A stretch of DNA of 64,000 nt from Orychophragmus violaceus (Eukaryota > Streptophyta > Magnoliopsida > Brassicales > Brassicaceae): NCBI GenBank assembly GCA_030180135.1, contig CM058232.1, forward strand, positions 60,161,330 through 60,225,329, in the 5' to 3' direction. The position numbers were made by a program, and so were the translations under genes. The notes beneath the pieces are model-generated. The model saw only the letters and a list, made by a program, of their open reading frames with translations. It did no database searches and was not told where the DNA came from. This document shows, piece after piece, positions 21,036 to 32,010 of this stretch (positions are counted from its first letter, which is position 1; each line of letters opens with the position of its first letter).

Positions 21036-24000
21036 CTAGGAAGCCTCGGGAGCTTGATCTTCAGCCGTATTATCAAGGCCAGCAGGATCTTCATCTTCGC
21101 TCCCGATCAGCCCAGCCGCCCGAAGATTGTCTACCACCGAGGATGTCACGAGCGCACGATTCGAGACATGCTGATCCAAAACAGGCACCGAAGAAGCCCC
21201 TTCGGTCCGACCTGGACTACCTGGCGGAGTCATAACAAAATCCCCTTCAACCAGGTCGGTGAACTCAATCGAGATGAGTTTCTCCTTGAAACGAGCAGCA
21301 TCGGAATACGCCTTGGCTATCCTATTAGGAGGAATAGCAAACCCCTCCTTGACCAGCGTCTCCAGAATAGACGCAACGGCAGCGGCCTGGTTCATCAATA
21401 TCTGGGTCCTCCGCCCGAGCTCCTTCTCGTCGTTGGCCTTCTTGATCTTAGAAAGCCGAGCTTGCGCTTTGACCGACACGCGCTCATTCTCCTTTAAAAC
21501 TTCACGCGTACAGGAAGATTTGAGCCGAGCGCATTCGGATTCAAGCTTACCTTGCAGGTCAGACACTCGAACAATCAGCTCGTCAGCCTCGGCCCGAGCG
21601 TTCGAACAATCAGCTAGACACTGTCTGTTCTCAACATCCAACCGAGCATTCTCGGTGGAAAGCTCAGCAACCCTCTTCTCCAAGGCTGAAACCTTCTCCT
21701 CCTCAACCTTGAGAGACGACCGGAGCGCCTCCGCAGCAGCCGCTACCTCGCGGTACCCTTCCAACTCGGAGATAGATCTCTCGGCTTTACCGAGCTCCCT
21801 CTTCAGACTGCAGATCGCCCTCTCAAGATCGACCTCCCTCCGCTCATACTCGTCGCAAAGAAGATTATAGTTGGCAAAGCCCTGGAACAGGAAAGCTAAG
21901 TCAAAACCAGATGTTGGCAGAATCATCAAAAAGAGAAAACAAACAATAGCTCACCCGAACAAAATCTTTGGCCACTGCTTGTTTACGGTCGGAGAAGTGC
22001 GTGTGCGTAACAGGAGGCAACGACCTCGGAGGACTATCCCTAATCAACCGAAGCAAATCCGCACAAGCTTCCCCATCGCGAAGAAGTGGCCTCGAACCTT
22101 CATACCTCACAGAGAAGCCATAATCTGTGAACGCACCCTCACCGGGCCCACCAAGGAAGGTGAGCCCGGCAATCTCATCCAGGTCAGGAATATTCTGTTC
22201 GTTCTGAGGATCAGAATCTTCATTCCCCTCCCGACCATCCACTTCACCTTGATCAGCGACCTGATCATCACCCGGATGTTCCAGAAGAGCCGCCTCATTG
22301 ATATTCGGGCCCTCAGCATTCCCGACCTGAGTATCCGCATTCTCGGCGGCATCAATCACCCGATCCTCGGTAGCAACGGTCTTCTTTTTCTTCTTCTTCC
22401 TCACCAAGGATGGAACATCAGCAGCCTCCTCGGTTTCCCGACCATCTTCAGGAACAGGAGGAATCCCCGGCTCAGCGGCAGTCGTTTCCTCGGGGTGCGA
22501 CCTCTTCTTTTTCTTCCTTTTCTTCTGAGCTTCGACCGCCTCCACCGCCTCGCATACCTGACGAAACAAATCTCGATGATACTCGTTTACAAAAACCATC
22601 CCCGAGGGAACCTCCCCAACCCAAGGCGAAAATGGTCGGTTCGGATCCAGGGCATCATGATTTACCTGAGGACCAGTAGGATTCTCCTGCTCCACGACAA
22701 GATTTTCCGGCTGATTGGTGAGATTCTCCTCAACATAGTTCACAATCTCCAGATCCATACGACCCATTTCCTTCTTCCTGCTCTTCTGGATGACGGGAAC
22801 GAGAGGTCTGTTGTTATACTCGGTCAGCGACTCAATCGAACGAAGACGACAACCTGTAAAAAACTGTTAAAGAACCCCGAACAAAAAGGGGGGGGGGGAG
22901 AAAGGAAATGGAAATACGTACCCTCGTCCAAGCCTTCTACAGCTCGTCTAACTTGGCTAGCGTGAACGTCCGGCCACTTCTGAATGCTGCGAGCAACAAG
23001 TCTATGAAGGTCAGTCAAAAAATAGTCCGGTGCCGCGAGGTCAAAAGAATGACGATCTGCAAGAAGAGAAAACGAGGATAAGTTAGTCTATTTAGAGGAA
23101 CAAGCAAAGCAAAAGTATTTACCATGAAGATGATTCCAAAGAACTCTGTACGGCCTCTCCGGGTCGGGAACCGAGGCCGAGTTAACCCGAACGTAGAAGT
23201 AGCGATCCTGCCAATCGTCGACTTTCGACGTTTTTCCTATGACGACCTTCTGTCCAAAACGGGTCCTCATACAAACATACCGGGTCCCGAGGGTTGTAGG
23301 ATTCGTCGAAATCGTTGTGATCTCCTCGAAAAACCGAAGAGTCATCTTCACTCCGCACTCGGAGGCCAGAATCATAGAACCAACCAGGTTCTGAACGGCA
23401 GCCGGGCACAGCTGGGACATGGCGATCCTCCTTTCTTCACAATACGCCATGAGCAGCCTCGGCAAAGGAAAGCGAAGATGAATATCCTTGAACCAAAAGT
23501 CGTACAAGCATATCCATCCTTCCGGACAGTTCCAAGGCCTCTCGTGTGGCTCGGGTTTACGAAGCTCAAGCCGAGCAACACCCCCAGGATCACAATTGTC
23601 CCTCAACCAAGCCAAGTCGTCGTATGAGCACTTCGTGGGAAGAACAGGACGAACAGGACGCGTCTTCTTTTCTGAGCCATCCGCAACCTTTCGCCGAGTT
23701 TTCCGAGTTTTCTTGGACCCGCTCGGCTCCGACACCATCCTGTCACACCGAGCCTGATCAACTATGGCCACTGCTTCCGCCTTCACTGGGAGAGAACCTA
23801 GATTCCGAACCGGTGGGAGGAGCCAAGGCCGAGCACCGTCGTCCTCTGAGTCTATCAAGTATGGAACCCGGAAGCTCTGTACACTACCCGAAGCAGAAGG
23901 ATTGTGAGCTCGATTACCCTCGGAATTTTGGGAGATAATCTCTGTTCGCCCCGAGCTGGATGAAGAACCCTGCCGCGCAACTGACGAGCTAGGCTGAGCA

Positions 24001-24074
24001 GAATTACCCTTGGACAACCTTACTGAGTAGAGGTCCCGACCCGAGGATGATGCTGTACTGGAATCAATTCTCAT
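21036..24074 (-). CDS. Antisense four-exon gene of E1: Transposase_28-like domain plus coiled coil
   Basis: Exons, read on the minus strand, are 24074-23123, 23056-22922, 22853-21955 and 21881-21036. All three introns are GT...AG, and lengths 952, 135, 899 and 846 sum to 2832 nt, giving 943 codons plus stop with no break. Residues 1-150 are Ser-rich with a basic KKTRKTRRK patch. About 180-260 resemble the Transposase_28 ('putative gypsy type transposon') domain (LYDFWFKDIHLRFPLPRLL, CPAAVQNLVGSMI, LRFFEEI). The third exon has KKRKKKKR and RKKKKKK tracts that could be nuclear signals. The fourth exon is a long coiled coil (LEKRVAELSTENARLDVENR) with an acidic tail. Its own TATA box lies upstream. 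E2 holds a decayed copy with the same exon borders. Function unknown; extra genes in this position are known for Tat-lineage elements. No RNA evidence was available. Confidence 0.82.
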
Positions 24075-24190
24075 AACTTGCTAACACTACAACAACAAAA
24101 CTAGAGAGAGAAAGTAAATCCTAGAGAGAAGGGAGAGCGAAGTACCTGCGAAAGGAGAGAAATGAAGATGCGGAAGAGAATGGAGCAGGA

Positions 24191-24200
24191 TATATATAAG
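24191..24200 (-). promoter_or_regulatory. TATA box of the E1 antisense gene
   Basis: The minus strand reads CTTATATATATCCTGCTCC, with the TATA run 117-126 bp upstream of the ATG at 24074. E2 has CTATAAATATTCTGCTCC at the same distance (28072). Conservation of the box and of the CTGCTCC after it supports a dedicated promoter. Confidence 0.7.
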
Positions 24201-24244
24201 CGGAGCAGGAGGATTTCGAGGTAAATGTAATGATGAACCCCTAC

Positions 24245-24300
24245 GCAACCTTTCAGCTTCCAGCAGCCATAGGCATCATTGCGACCCTTCAGATTCCAGC
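24245..24300 (-). promoter_or_regulatory. Duplicated 20-bp motif upstream of the antisense gene
   Basis: On the minus strand GCTGGAATCTGAAGGGTCGC (24300-24281) and GCTGGAAGCTGAAAGGTTGC (24264-24245) are direct repeats, about 45 bp above the TATA box. E2 has the same pair at 27961-27980 and 28008-28027, also about 45 bp above its TATA box. It is a candidate transcription-factor site; the protein is unknown. Confidence 0.6.
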
Positions 24301-24439
24301 CGCTTCCCAAGAAACCCTTCACGCTTCCCGAGACGGAAACGACAAAGCAAACAAAGCCGACCTGATCCACACCGGATAAATATCGGCCCAACTAAAACAC
24401 CGTCAAATTCGCCGACTTTGGATACCACGAAGATCGACG

Positions 24440-24456
24440 AACTGGGGGGGGCTTAC
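24440..24456 (+). other. Polypurine tract region of E1
   Basis: ACTGGGGGGGGCTTAC directly precedes the 3' LTR, a run of eight G. E2 has a similar G run (C on the plus strand) at 27797-27807. Confidence 0.75.
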
Positions 24457-25095
24457 TGTTATAGATGGGTTTAGCACCCCCATCCACTTAGAAGGCCCAA
24501 TACTTATCTTTTGAGCAAAGGTCGGCCCAACAAAAACAAAATGGCCCAACAAGCAATAAGGGCCCGCACACACACGCCAGAACCGAGCTCATTACTATCG
24601 GCTCGGCTCGGCTCAACTCAAGCAAATCGGCTCGACTACACTAACGGCCAAAAGAACGTACGGCTCAGCCCATCTCGTCACCAAGTACGGCCCAATCCGC
24701 ACGAACTCGACAAGCGGTCAACGGCCTGTAAAAAGTACGACCGTATTTTACTATAAATAGGAGTCGTCACTGTACATTAATGTAACTTTTGGGGATTTGT
24801 GCACTTCTTACTACTTTCTCTCTCTAGAGTCAATTTCCCGAATTGTAAACCGAGCACGTCTTTCGACCTGCTCGGGAATCTGAATACCAACTACGCTCGT
24901 TGCCGAGCATATCATTCTCAACAAAGAGCCCCGAATACAATTTTCTCTTCGTTCATCCCGAGCATTACTTTTACTCTTGCTTATCTCTGAATCTAGTCGG
25001 TTCTCTCTCAAGAACAACTTAGCTCCTTCGGACCGAGCACATCAACCCTCTAACAAGACGCGCATCCCGACCTCGTGACTATCTCGGTTATCACA
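24457..25095 (+). repeat. 3' LTR of E1
   Basis: This 639-bp LTR runs TGTTATAGATGGG... to ...GGTTATCACA and is followed by the TSD TAAGT. TATAAATA lies at 24752-24759. Confidence 0.95.
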
Positions 25096-25633
25096 TAAGT
25101 TAATGCTTATTATTTGTTACATCATGTTGAAGATCAATAAATAATATGTTTGTAATAGTATTTGTTAGTCTGTTAGAGACTGCTGCGGTTTTAAAATTTC
25201 TCACATTCCTTTTTCAAATTTAGCTGATGATTTCTATTTTTTTCTCATTCTTTGTGTTCTTCGAATCGACCAAACTTATTGTTTGAGAGTTGTAGAAACT
25301 TTTGATGTGTCAATACATAGTTAGTAATGTTTCTTAAGATTTTCCCACTCACGATATCCATCTATTGATAGTTAGTTAAAATCTTTAAATAAGTTAGAAT
25401 TCAAATTATTTTAAAAATATATACATTACGAATGCCTTCAAACAATTTTTCCTTCAATACTTGCAACAATCTACATGGTGTTCTATGTTGTCTTCCCCTA
25501 TCCCTTTTCAAATAGTAGTTCCTTTAATGAATTTTATATTATATTAGTGTATTTAAAGGTACTGTATTATGGGTTGCTATAGTTCTTGTAGTAATCCTTT
25601 TTCTTAAGCTATATTATAAAGGCTTCTATCAAC

Positions 25634-25689
25634 TCGAGGCTTTGTTGTTTTTTTTTTTTTTTTTTTTTTGTCATCGAGGCTTTGTTGTT
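25634..25689 (-). mobile_element. Minute poly(A) retroposition with 16-bp TSD
   Basis: The direct repeat TCGAGGCTTTGTTGTT occurs at 25634-25649 and 25674-25689. Between them lie 24 bases, a T run ending in GTCA, which is TGAC followed by poly(A) on the minus strand. This fits a LINE-machinery insertion truncated to little more than its tail. Confidence 0.75.
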
Positions 25690-26874
25690 AAACTATTAAA
25701 ATCTCTTCTAAATTTTTTTGCTATTTATTTTAGAATATTATGCAACTATTTTATCGTAAAACGCAGAAACATGTGGCATGTTATGATTATTTGCATGTTG
25801 TCTGTAGATATTTCTTCGTGCATTGTTACCATGATATTCTATAACGTGGCATCTTCTCTCGAGTTCTACCAATGCCAACATTATCCGCTTTGTACCTGTA
25901 GTAGATTGGTAGTTTTAGTTTCTTATTGTACGCCTTTTTTGTTCAGTTCGATGTATTGTTATATAAATGTAGTTCATATTTTCTGGTTTTGGTACGACGC
26001 GGAAAGTTTTTGTAGCCGATATTCGATATTGCTGTCATTAAATTTTAAGCAACCATATGACTTGTTCTTTTAGTATGAAGTTTATTTGGATCTAAACCTT
26101 TTATAAAATCCGTAATGTAAATTCCTGTGTGTAGCACCAGATGTTGCTAGATCATATATCCCTGAGTTTTCTTGTAGGGTTGTTTTGATATGGCAATGAA
26201 AATATGTCTGAATCAACAAACGATAGTTTACAGACAACCACCAATATCATATGTTTATTTTATGTCTTGTCTATTTGTTTGGATCATGTATTTATATATA
26301 GATGCTGCATTCCAATTTTCTTTGTGTTGTAGAATTTCTTTTAAGATATAATTTATAAAGCTTGGGCTAACTTTTAGTTATGAAGTGCTTAATTAAATTT
26401 TCGGCGATGTAATTCACTTAGTGGCTGTTATTTCGGAGATTTTAACTTTATAGTATAATCCAAAGTAGCTACCAAATATGTAGTGTTAAACACATGGCCA
26501 TAATGTATTCCTAAATTTATTGTTTGTGTTTATGTATTGTGACATTGCAAGAGAGTATATAGGTCCACATTTATGGCTTGGCTCATATCACCATTATTGT
26601 TTCTAGATTTACGTGTTACCAAGTTCTGCTTTGATCATCCTACCATTAGTAAAAGTTGTCTTTGTTGCGATAGTACTCATGCTGGTTAGAGGTTGCATGT
26701 GTTATTCGAATTTTACAATGGTTTAGATTGAAATATAATTTGCTACAAACTTCAAGTTACATACCAAAACAATAGATTCTCAAGTGCATAAGAAGAAGAA
26801 TGTTAACATCTGAATATGTAAAAATGGTTTTAAATAAAAAGCTTTATGAGTGGCTAACACAAAACTACATATCA

Positions 26875-26948
26875 ACAATGACCATGTAAAACCTTCTTCA
26901 TTTTTATGATATTAACATACTTATCAAAAAAAAAACAATGACCATGTA
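26875..26948 (+). mobile_element. Minute poly(A) retroposition with 14-bp TSD
   Basis: ACAATGACCATGTA is repeated at 26875-26888 and 26935-26948. The 46-bp insert ends in TTATC followed by an A run. This is the signature of target-primed reverse transcription with extreme 5' truncation. Confidence 0.75.
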
Positions 26949-27176
26949 GAGTAAATTGAGTAGGAGAGTCAGAGACTAAGCATGCAGTTCATAGACACTG
27001 ATTTATGGTATCGATGAAAAGCACCGTATATGTTTTGGACCCATATGTTTTCAGGATTAGCCTTCTTGAAGATGTGATCTAGTGTTCTTTACGTACTGTG
27101 TTGCCTTTGTTTCGTTGTTTCGGTTATTTGGTGGTCTGAATATATTGGTATAAGTTGAAGTTTCGTTGTAGGTGAC

Positions 27177-27793
27177 TGTGATAACCGAGCTTGTCACAAA
27201 GGTTTAGAAGCGCGTTTTGCTCGGGAGAGTTGACGTGCTCGGATCCGAAGGTCAAAGTTTCTCTAAAGAGGAACCGACTAGGTTCAATGATGAATCAGGA
27301 AAGAGAAAATATGTTCGGCGTTAAGTAATGAAGAGAGAGTTGCTCGGTAACGAGCGTATCATTTCGAGTGAGAACCCGAGCTTATCGAAAGACGAGCTCG
27401 GTTTTACAATTCGAGAAATATTAACTCTAGAGAGAGAAAGTAGTAAGAAGTGCACAAATCCCCAAAAAGTTACATTAATGTACAGTGACGATTTCTATTT
27501 ATAGTAAAATACGGTCGTACTTTTTACAGGCCGTTGACCACTTGTCGAGCTCGTGCGGATGGGCCGTACTTGGTGACGAGATGGGCCGAGCCATACATTC
27601 CTTTGGTTGTTAGTGGAGCCGAGTTGACTTACTGTCGTGGGCTGAGCCGAGCCGATAGTAGTGGGCTCGGTTTGGGCATGTGTGTTCGGGCCTTTAGCTT
27701 GTTGGGCAGAGTTTGTATCTGTTGGGCCGACCTTTGTACAGAGAATAAATATTGGGCCTTCTAAGTGGATGGGTGCTAAACCCATATATAACA
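27177..27793 (-). repeat. 3' LTR of E2 (left end)
   Basis: On the plus strand it runs TGTGATAACCGAG... to ...CATATATAACA, homologous to the E1 LTRs in inverted orientation. The C-rich run just right of it (27797-27807) is the polypurine tract on the minus strand. Confidence 0.93.
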
Positions 27794-27960
27794 GTAAGCC
27801 CCCCCCCAGTTCGTCGGTCTTCATGGTGTTTTGAAGTCGGCGATTTGTCCAGGTGCTTAGTTGGGACAAAATCTGTTCGGTGTGGACTTGGTCGGCCTGT
27901 TTTGGTTTCTTCGTCTTGTTGCTTTTGTATCGGGAATCTCAACAGGTTTCTTGGGAAGTT

Positions 27961-28079
27961 GCTGGATACAGAAGAGTCGCATCGATATAATGATGATACC
28001 TATAGCTGCTGGAAACTGAAGGGTCGCATATGCGTTATAATTTCATCTCCCTCGAGAACTTCCCGCTTCGCTATAAATA
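27961..28079 (+). promoter_or_regulatory. Promoter region of the E2 antisense gene copy
   Basis: It contains the duplicated motif GCTGGAAACTGAAGGGTCGC (27961-27980 diverged, 28008-28027) and the TATA box TATAAATA at 28072-28079, 117 bp before the ATG at 28189. The arrangement is the same as in E1. Confidence 0.6.
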
Positions 28080-28188
28080 TTCTGCTCCGCTTCTTCTTCA
28101 TTTTCATTTCTCTTCTTCCTCGGGTATTTTTCTCTCCCTTCTCTCTAGATTTTATTCTCTCTCTAGCTTTGTTGTTGTACTAGTAGTC

Positions 28189-31100
28189 ATGAGAATCGAT
28201 TCTAATTCAGAATCATCCTCTGATCGGGATCTCCATTCAGTAAGGTTATCCGAAGGTAACTCTGCTCAGTCCAGTTCGTCCGTTGCGCAACAGAGTTCTT
28301 CGCCGGGTTCGGAACGAACATAATTTATTTTCCAAAGTCCTGGAAATAATCGAGCTCGGGCCTCTTCGGCTTCAGGTAGCTTACAGAGTTTCCGAGTTCC
28401 ATATCTGATAGACTCGGAAGACGACGGTGCTCGGCCTTGGTTGCCCTCGTCGGGTCAGCATTTGGGTTCCCTTCCAGTGAAGTCAGAGGCCGTGTGTATG
28501 GTAGATCAAGCAATGCTCGCTTCTTTGCCGCCGGTGCCGAGTAAGTCTAAGAAAGCTCGGAAAAGGGCGAATCAAGAGGCTTCGGGTGACTCGGGAAAGA
28601 AGATGCGTCCCGTGCGTCCCGTTCTGCCGACGAAGTGCACAGATGATGACTTGAAATGGCTTTCGGACAATTGTGCTACCGGAGGCGCTGGTCGTCTCGA
28701 GCTTCGCAAACCCGAGCAACACGAGAGACCCTGGGACTGTCCGGAGGGATGGGTGTGCTTGTATGACTTTTGGTTTAAGCACATCCATTTAAGGTTTCCG
28801 TTACCGAGGTTGCTCGTTGCCTACTGTGAAGAAAGGAGGATTGCTCTGTCCCAGCTTTGTCCGGCGGCTGTTCAGAACCTAGTTGGTTCCATGATTCTGG
28901 CCGCCGAGTGTGGTATTGAGATGACTCTTCGGTTTTTTGAGTAAATTTCGTCAATTTCGACGAATAGTATGACCGTGGGGACCCGCTATGTGTGCATGAG
29001 GACCCGTTTTGATTAGAAGGTTGTCATCGGGAAACCATCCAAAGTTGATGACTGGCAGGATCGTTACTTTTATGCTCGGGTCAATTCAACTTCGGTTCCC
29101 GATCCGGAGAGACCATATAGGACTCAGTGGAATAATCTTCATGGTAAACATCTTTGCTTTGCTCGTTCCTCTAAATAGACTAACTCATGCTCGTTTCTCT
29201 TTTTTGCAGATCGTCATCCTTTCGCTCTCCCGCCACCAGATAATTTCTTGACAGAGGTACCTTCCCTTTCTAGTCAGGTTAGACGAGCTGTAGAGTGTCT
29301 TGACAGAGGTACCTTCCCTTTCTTCTTTCTTTGATTTGTTTTGCCTCCCTTGATCTTGATATCTTCTGTAGGTTGTCGTCTTCGTTCGATCGAGTCATTG
29401 ACCGAGCATAACAATCGGCCGTTTGTTCATTACACGAAAGGAGGCAAGCAAGTGGAAGAGATGGGTCAAATGGATCTCAAAGTTTTTGAATACGTCGGGG
29501 AGAACCTTACTGGCCTTCGGGTCCCGAACGTCCCTCCGACCAAGGTGGTAATCCCTGTCAACCTGGATCTTAATCGTCCCTTTTCTCCGTCGGTCGGGCC
29601 CGTTCCTTCGGGGATGGTTTTTGTAAATGAATATTATCGGGACTTGTTTCGTCAGGTGAGTGCGACGGTAGACGCAATCGAGGCCGAGAAGGCTAAGAAG
29701 CGTCGAAAGAAGAAGAAGACGAAGAATAGATCTCGGGCTGATGATGCAGCTAATGCCGAGCTGGATGAAGCTCGGGCGTTGGGCGAGAATTAGGAGACCG
29801 AGGATACCTCGGGGGTGCCTCCCTTGGCGAAGATGAAGAAGAAGAAGAGCAGAATGGTTGCTGCTACAGTAGAGGCCGGTAATCAATCGACCGAAGTCTC
29901 GGTCGATGTCACCGAGCAATTTGATACAGGAGGAGGGGAGTTGATAGTTCGTCCCGAGAATGTGGATGTTCGGGTCGAATCTTCAGAGTACGCTGGTGCT
30001 GATGCGGGTTGGAGGGGCAAGAGGAGGATGAGGCCGCTGATCAGGGCGAAATGGCTGGTCAGGAGGGAAATGTGGTTACTGGACTTCATTTTCTGGGGGG
30101 CCAGAGTGAGGACGTGGTTACGGAGTACGGCTTTGCCCTGAAATATGAAGGCTCGAGGTCGATCATCCGTGATGAGACGGCCTGTGCGGAATTGTTCCGA
30201 ATGCTGAGGGATAGTCCGCCAAGACAACTTCCTCCGGTTGACCACACACACTTTCCACAGTACAAAAAGGCAGCGGCGAAGGATTTTGTTCGGGTAAGGC
30301 TTTTTGTTCGTCCTTCTTTCCTTTTTCGTGATCGCTTAGTTTTGATCTTATGTTTTTCAAGGCATTGCCAACTACAACCTGCTCTTTGACGAGTATGATA
30401 AGAATCGAATTGATCTCGAGAGGGTGGTCAGCGGGCTGAAGAGGGATCTTGCCAAGGCTGAAAGGGTCATATCCAAGCTTGAAGGGTACCGCGAAGAGGC
30501 GGCTGTTGCAAATGCACTTCATTTGTCTCTTAAGACCGAGGAAGAGAAGGTAGCGGCCTTGGAGAAGAAGGTCGAGGATCTGGTTACTGAGAATGCTCGG
30601 TTGGATACCGAGAACAAGCAGTGTCTGACCGACTGTTCCGAGGCTCAGGCTGAGGTAGACGAATTATCTGTTCGGGTCTCCGATCTGGAAGATAAGCTAA
30701 ATTCAGAATGTGCTCGGCTCGAAGCTTCCGGTAGGCGTAAAGCTTTCAAGGAGAGGGAACGCGTTTCGGGTAAGGCGCAAGCTCGGCTTTCGAAGATTAA
30801 GAAGGCCAATGAGGAAAAGGAGCTCGGGAGGAAGAAACAGATAATCATGAATCAAGCCGCTGTTGTTGCTTCCATGCTGGAGGCACTTGTCCACGAAGAT
30901 TCTGCCATCCCTGCTGAGAGAATAGCCAGGGCCAATTCCGATTTTTCTCGTTTTAAGCAAGAGCTTAGCGAGATTCATTATACGGACTTGATCGATAGCG
31001 ACTTCGTTATGACGCCTCCGCGTGATCAAGACCGTCCTGACGAGAACCTAACGGTACCTGTCGTTGACCAGTATGGTTATAATCAAACGATCGTTACTCC

Positions 31101-31230
31101 TGTGATGATGGACAGGCTCCGGGCGGCCGAGTTGGTCGGAGAAGAAGGTCGAGACGAGGGTCGCGTCTCTGAGCAGTTGGAAAATACGGCGGATGTCCAA
31201 GATGAAAACCGTTCCACCGAGGCTTCTTAG
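28189..31230 (+). pseudogene. Decayed E2 copy of the antisense four-exon gene
   Basis: Exons matching E1 are 28189-29143, 29210-29308, 29372-30293 and 30362-31230, with the same GT/AG borders and phases for the first two introns. The first exon has stops at 28321 (TAA), after FFE near 28942 (TAA) and near 29011 (CAG to TAG). The third exon has a stop at about 29791 and a frameshift near 30010. At the last acceptor a G is missing relative to E1. The second exon is shortened and carries a duplicated 24-bp segment (29247 and 29299). The coiled-coil exon remains open (30424-31230). It supports the E1 gene model but is itself non-functional. Confidence 0.88.
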
Positions 31231-32010
31231 GATTTTTTGTACTTTTGCAGCGTCATTGTAACCGGGCTGGGCTCGGGTTCCTTGTATGATCGGACGTGCC
31301 TGCACGCGCTTTTTTTTGTTGCAATATAATATTAAGTTTGGGTTTTATGTTTACCCATTTGCGACTTGCTCGGGCTTTTCCGCGTACTTAGATTTTCATT
31401 TCGCGTACTTGGCCTTAACAACGCATTTCGATTTTAGCGAGTGGTATGCTCGGGTTATGTTAGATAGTTAATGAGGAGCGAGTAGAGTGCTCGGCTTACC
31501 CCATAGGATGGACCTGGACAATTCAGCTTATTTTTCTGTCAGTCGCCCTTGTGCGGGAACTGGGCTCGACTTACTTGGTTGCGTGGGGTTTGAGGCTATG
31601 CTCGTTATCCCACAGATCGGGTGCAAGTAAGTGCTCGGCTTACCCTTAAGGTCTGATCGGGACATTATGCGAAAACTAGGTTCCGCTTATTTCCTGTCGA
31701 TCAGCCTTGTGCGGGAACTGGGCCCGGCTTGCGCGTTGAGATTGCGCTGTATCGAGCATTTGGCCAGAATGTCGATTTGTTCGGGTAACTGAAACAAGTA
31801 TACTTAATAAAATTTTATTATTGATATAGCTGAGCCTCGTGAGAGGTTGCCTATGTACCCCGAAAGGGGATCAAGCCGATCGTAGTTCACTTTACGTATT
31901 ACTCGAACTCGTGTATAGCGAGCTCGGTTTTTTTTTTTTGAGCGTGATGCTCGTTGAGCGAGATGTTCGGTCTTTTTTTTTTGCGAGATGCTCGGTGCGT
32001 GATTCTCGGC
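31231..32010. other. E2 convergent spacer
   Basis: It corresponds to 20289-21035 in E1 in inverted orientation. The conserved hairpin block lies at 31806-31895 (TACCCCGAAAGGGGATCAAGCC). Repeats of TGCTCGGCTTACCC and CTTGTGCGGGAACTGGGC are seen at 31480-31760. No gene. Confidence 0.7.

Larger units (their letters stand above)
13839..25095 (+). mobile_element. Tat-lineage Ty3/gypsy retrotransposon E1, complete, with antisense gene
   Basis: Two LTRs (13839-14476 and 24457-25095) are flanked by the perfect TSD TAAGT (13834-13838 and 25096-25100). The internal order is primer-binding site, gag, protease, RT, RNase H, archaeal-type RNase H, integrase, a convergent spacer, a gene on the opposite strand, a G-rich polypurine tract and the 3' LTR. 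Dual RNase H places it in the Tat lineage. Total length is 11,257 bp. By eye the LTRs differ at about ten positions plus one indel, so insertion was fairly recent. Gag-pol has three in-frame stops. Confidence 0.96.
25101..27171. other. AT-rich spacer between E1 and E2
   Basis: I see no gene, RNA gene or recognisable element body here apart from the two very short poly(A)-type insertions listed separately. The 143-codon frame at 25642-26073 begins in a poly(T) run and has no recognisable features. Confidence 0.7.

Noticed and set aside
25642..26073. 143-codon frame in AT-rich spacer
   Set aside because: It begins in a poly(T) run, is rich in Phe/Leu/Ile/Cys from composition, and shows no known motif.
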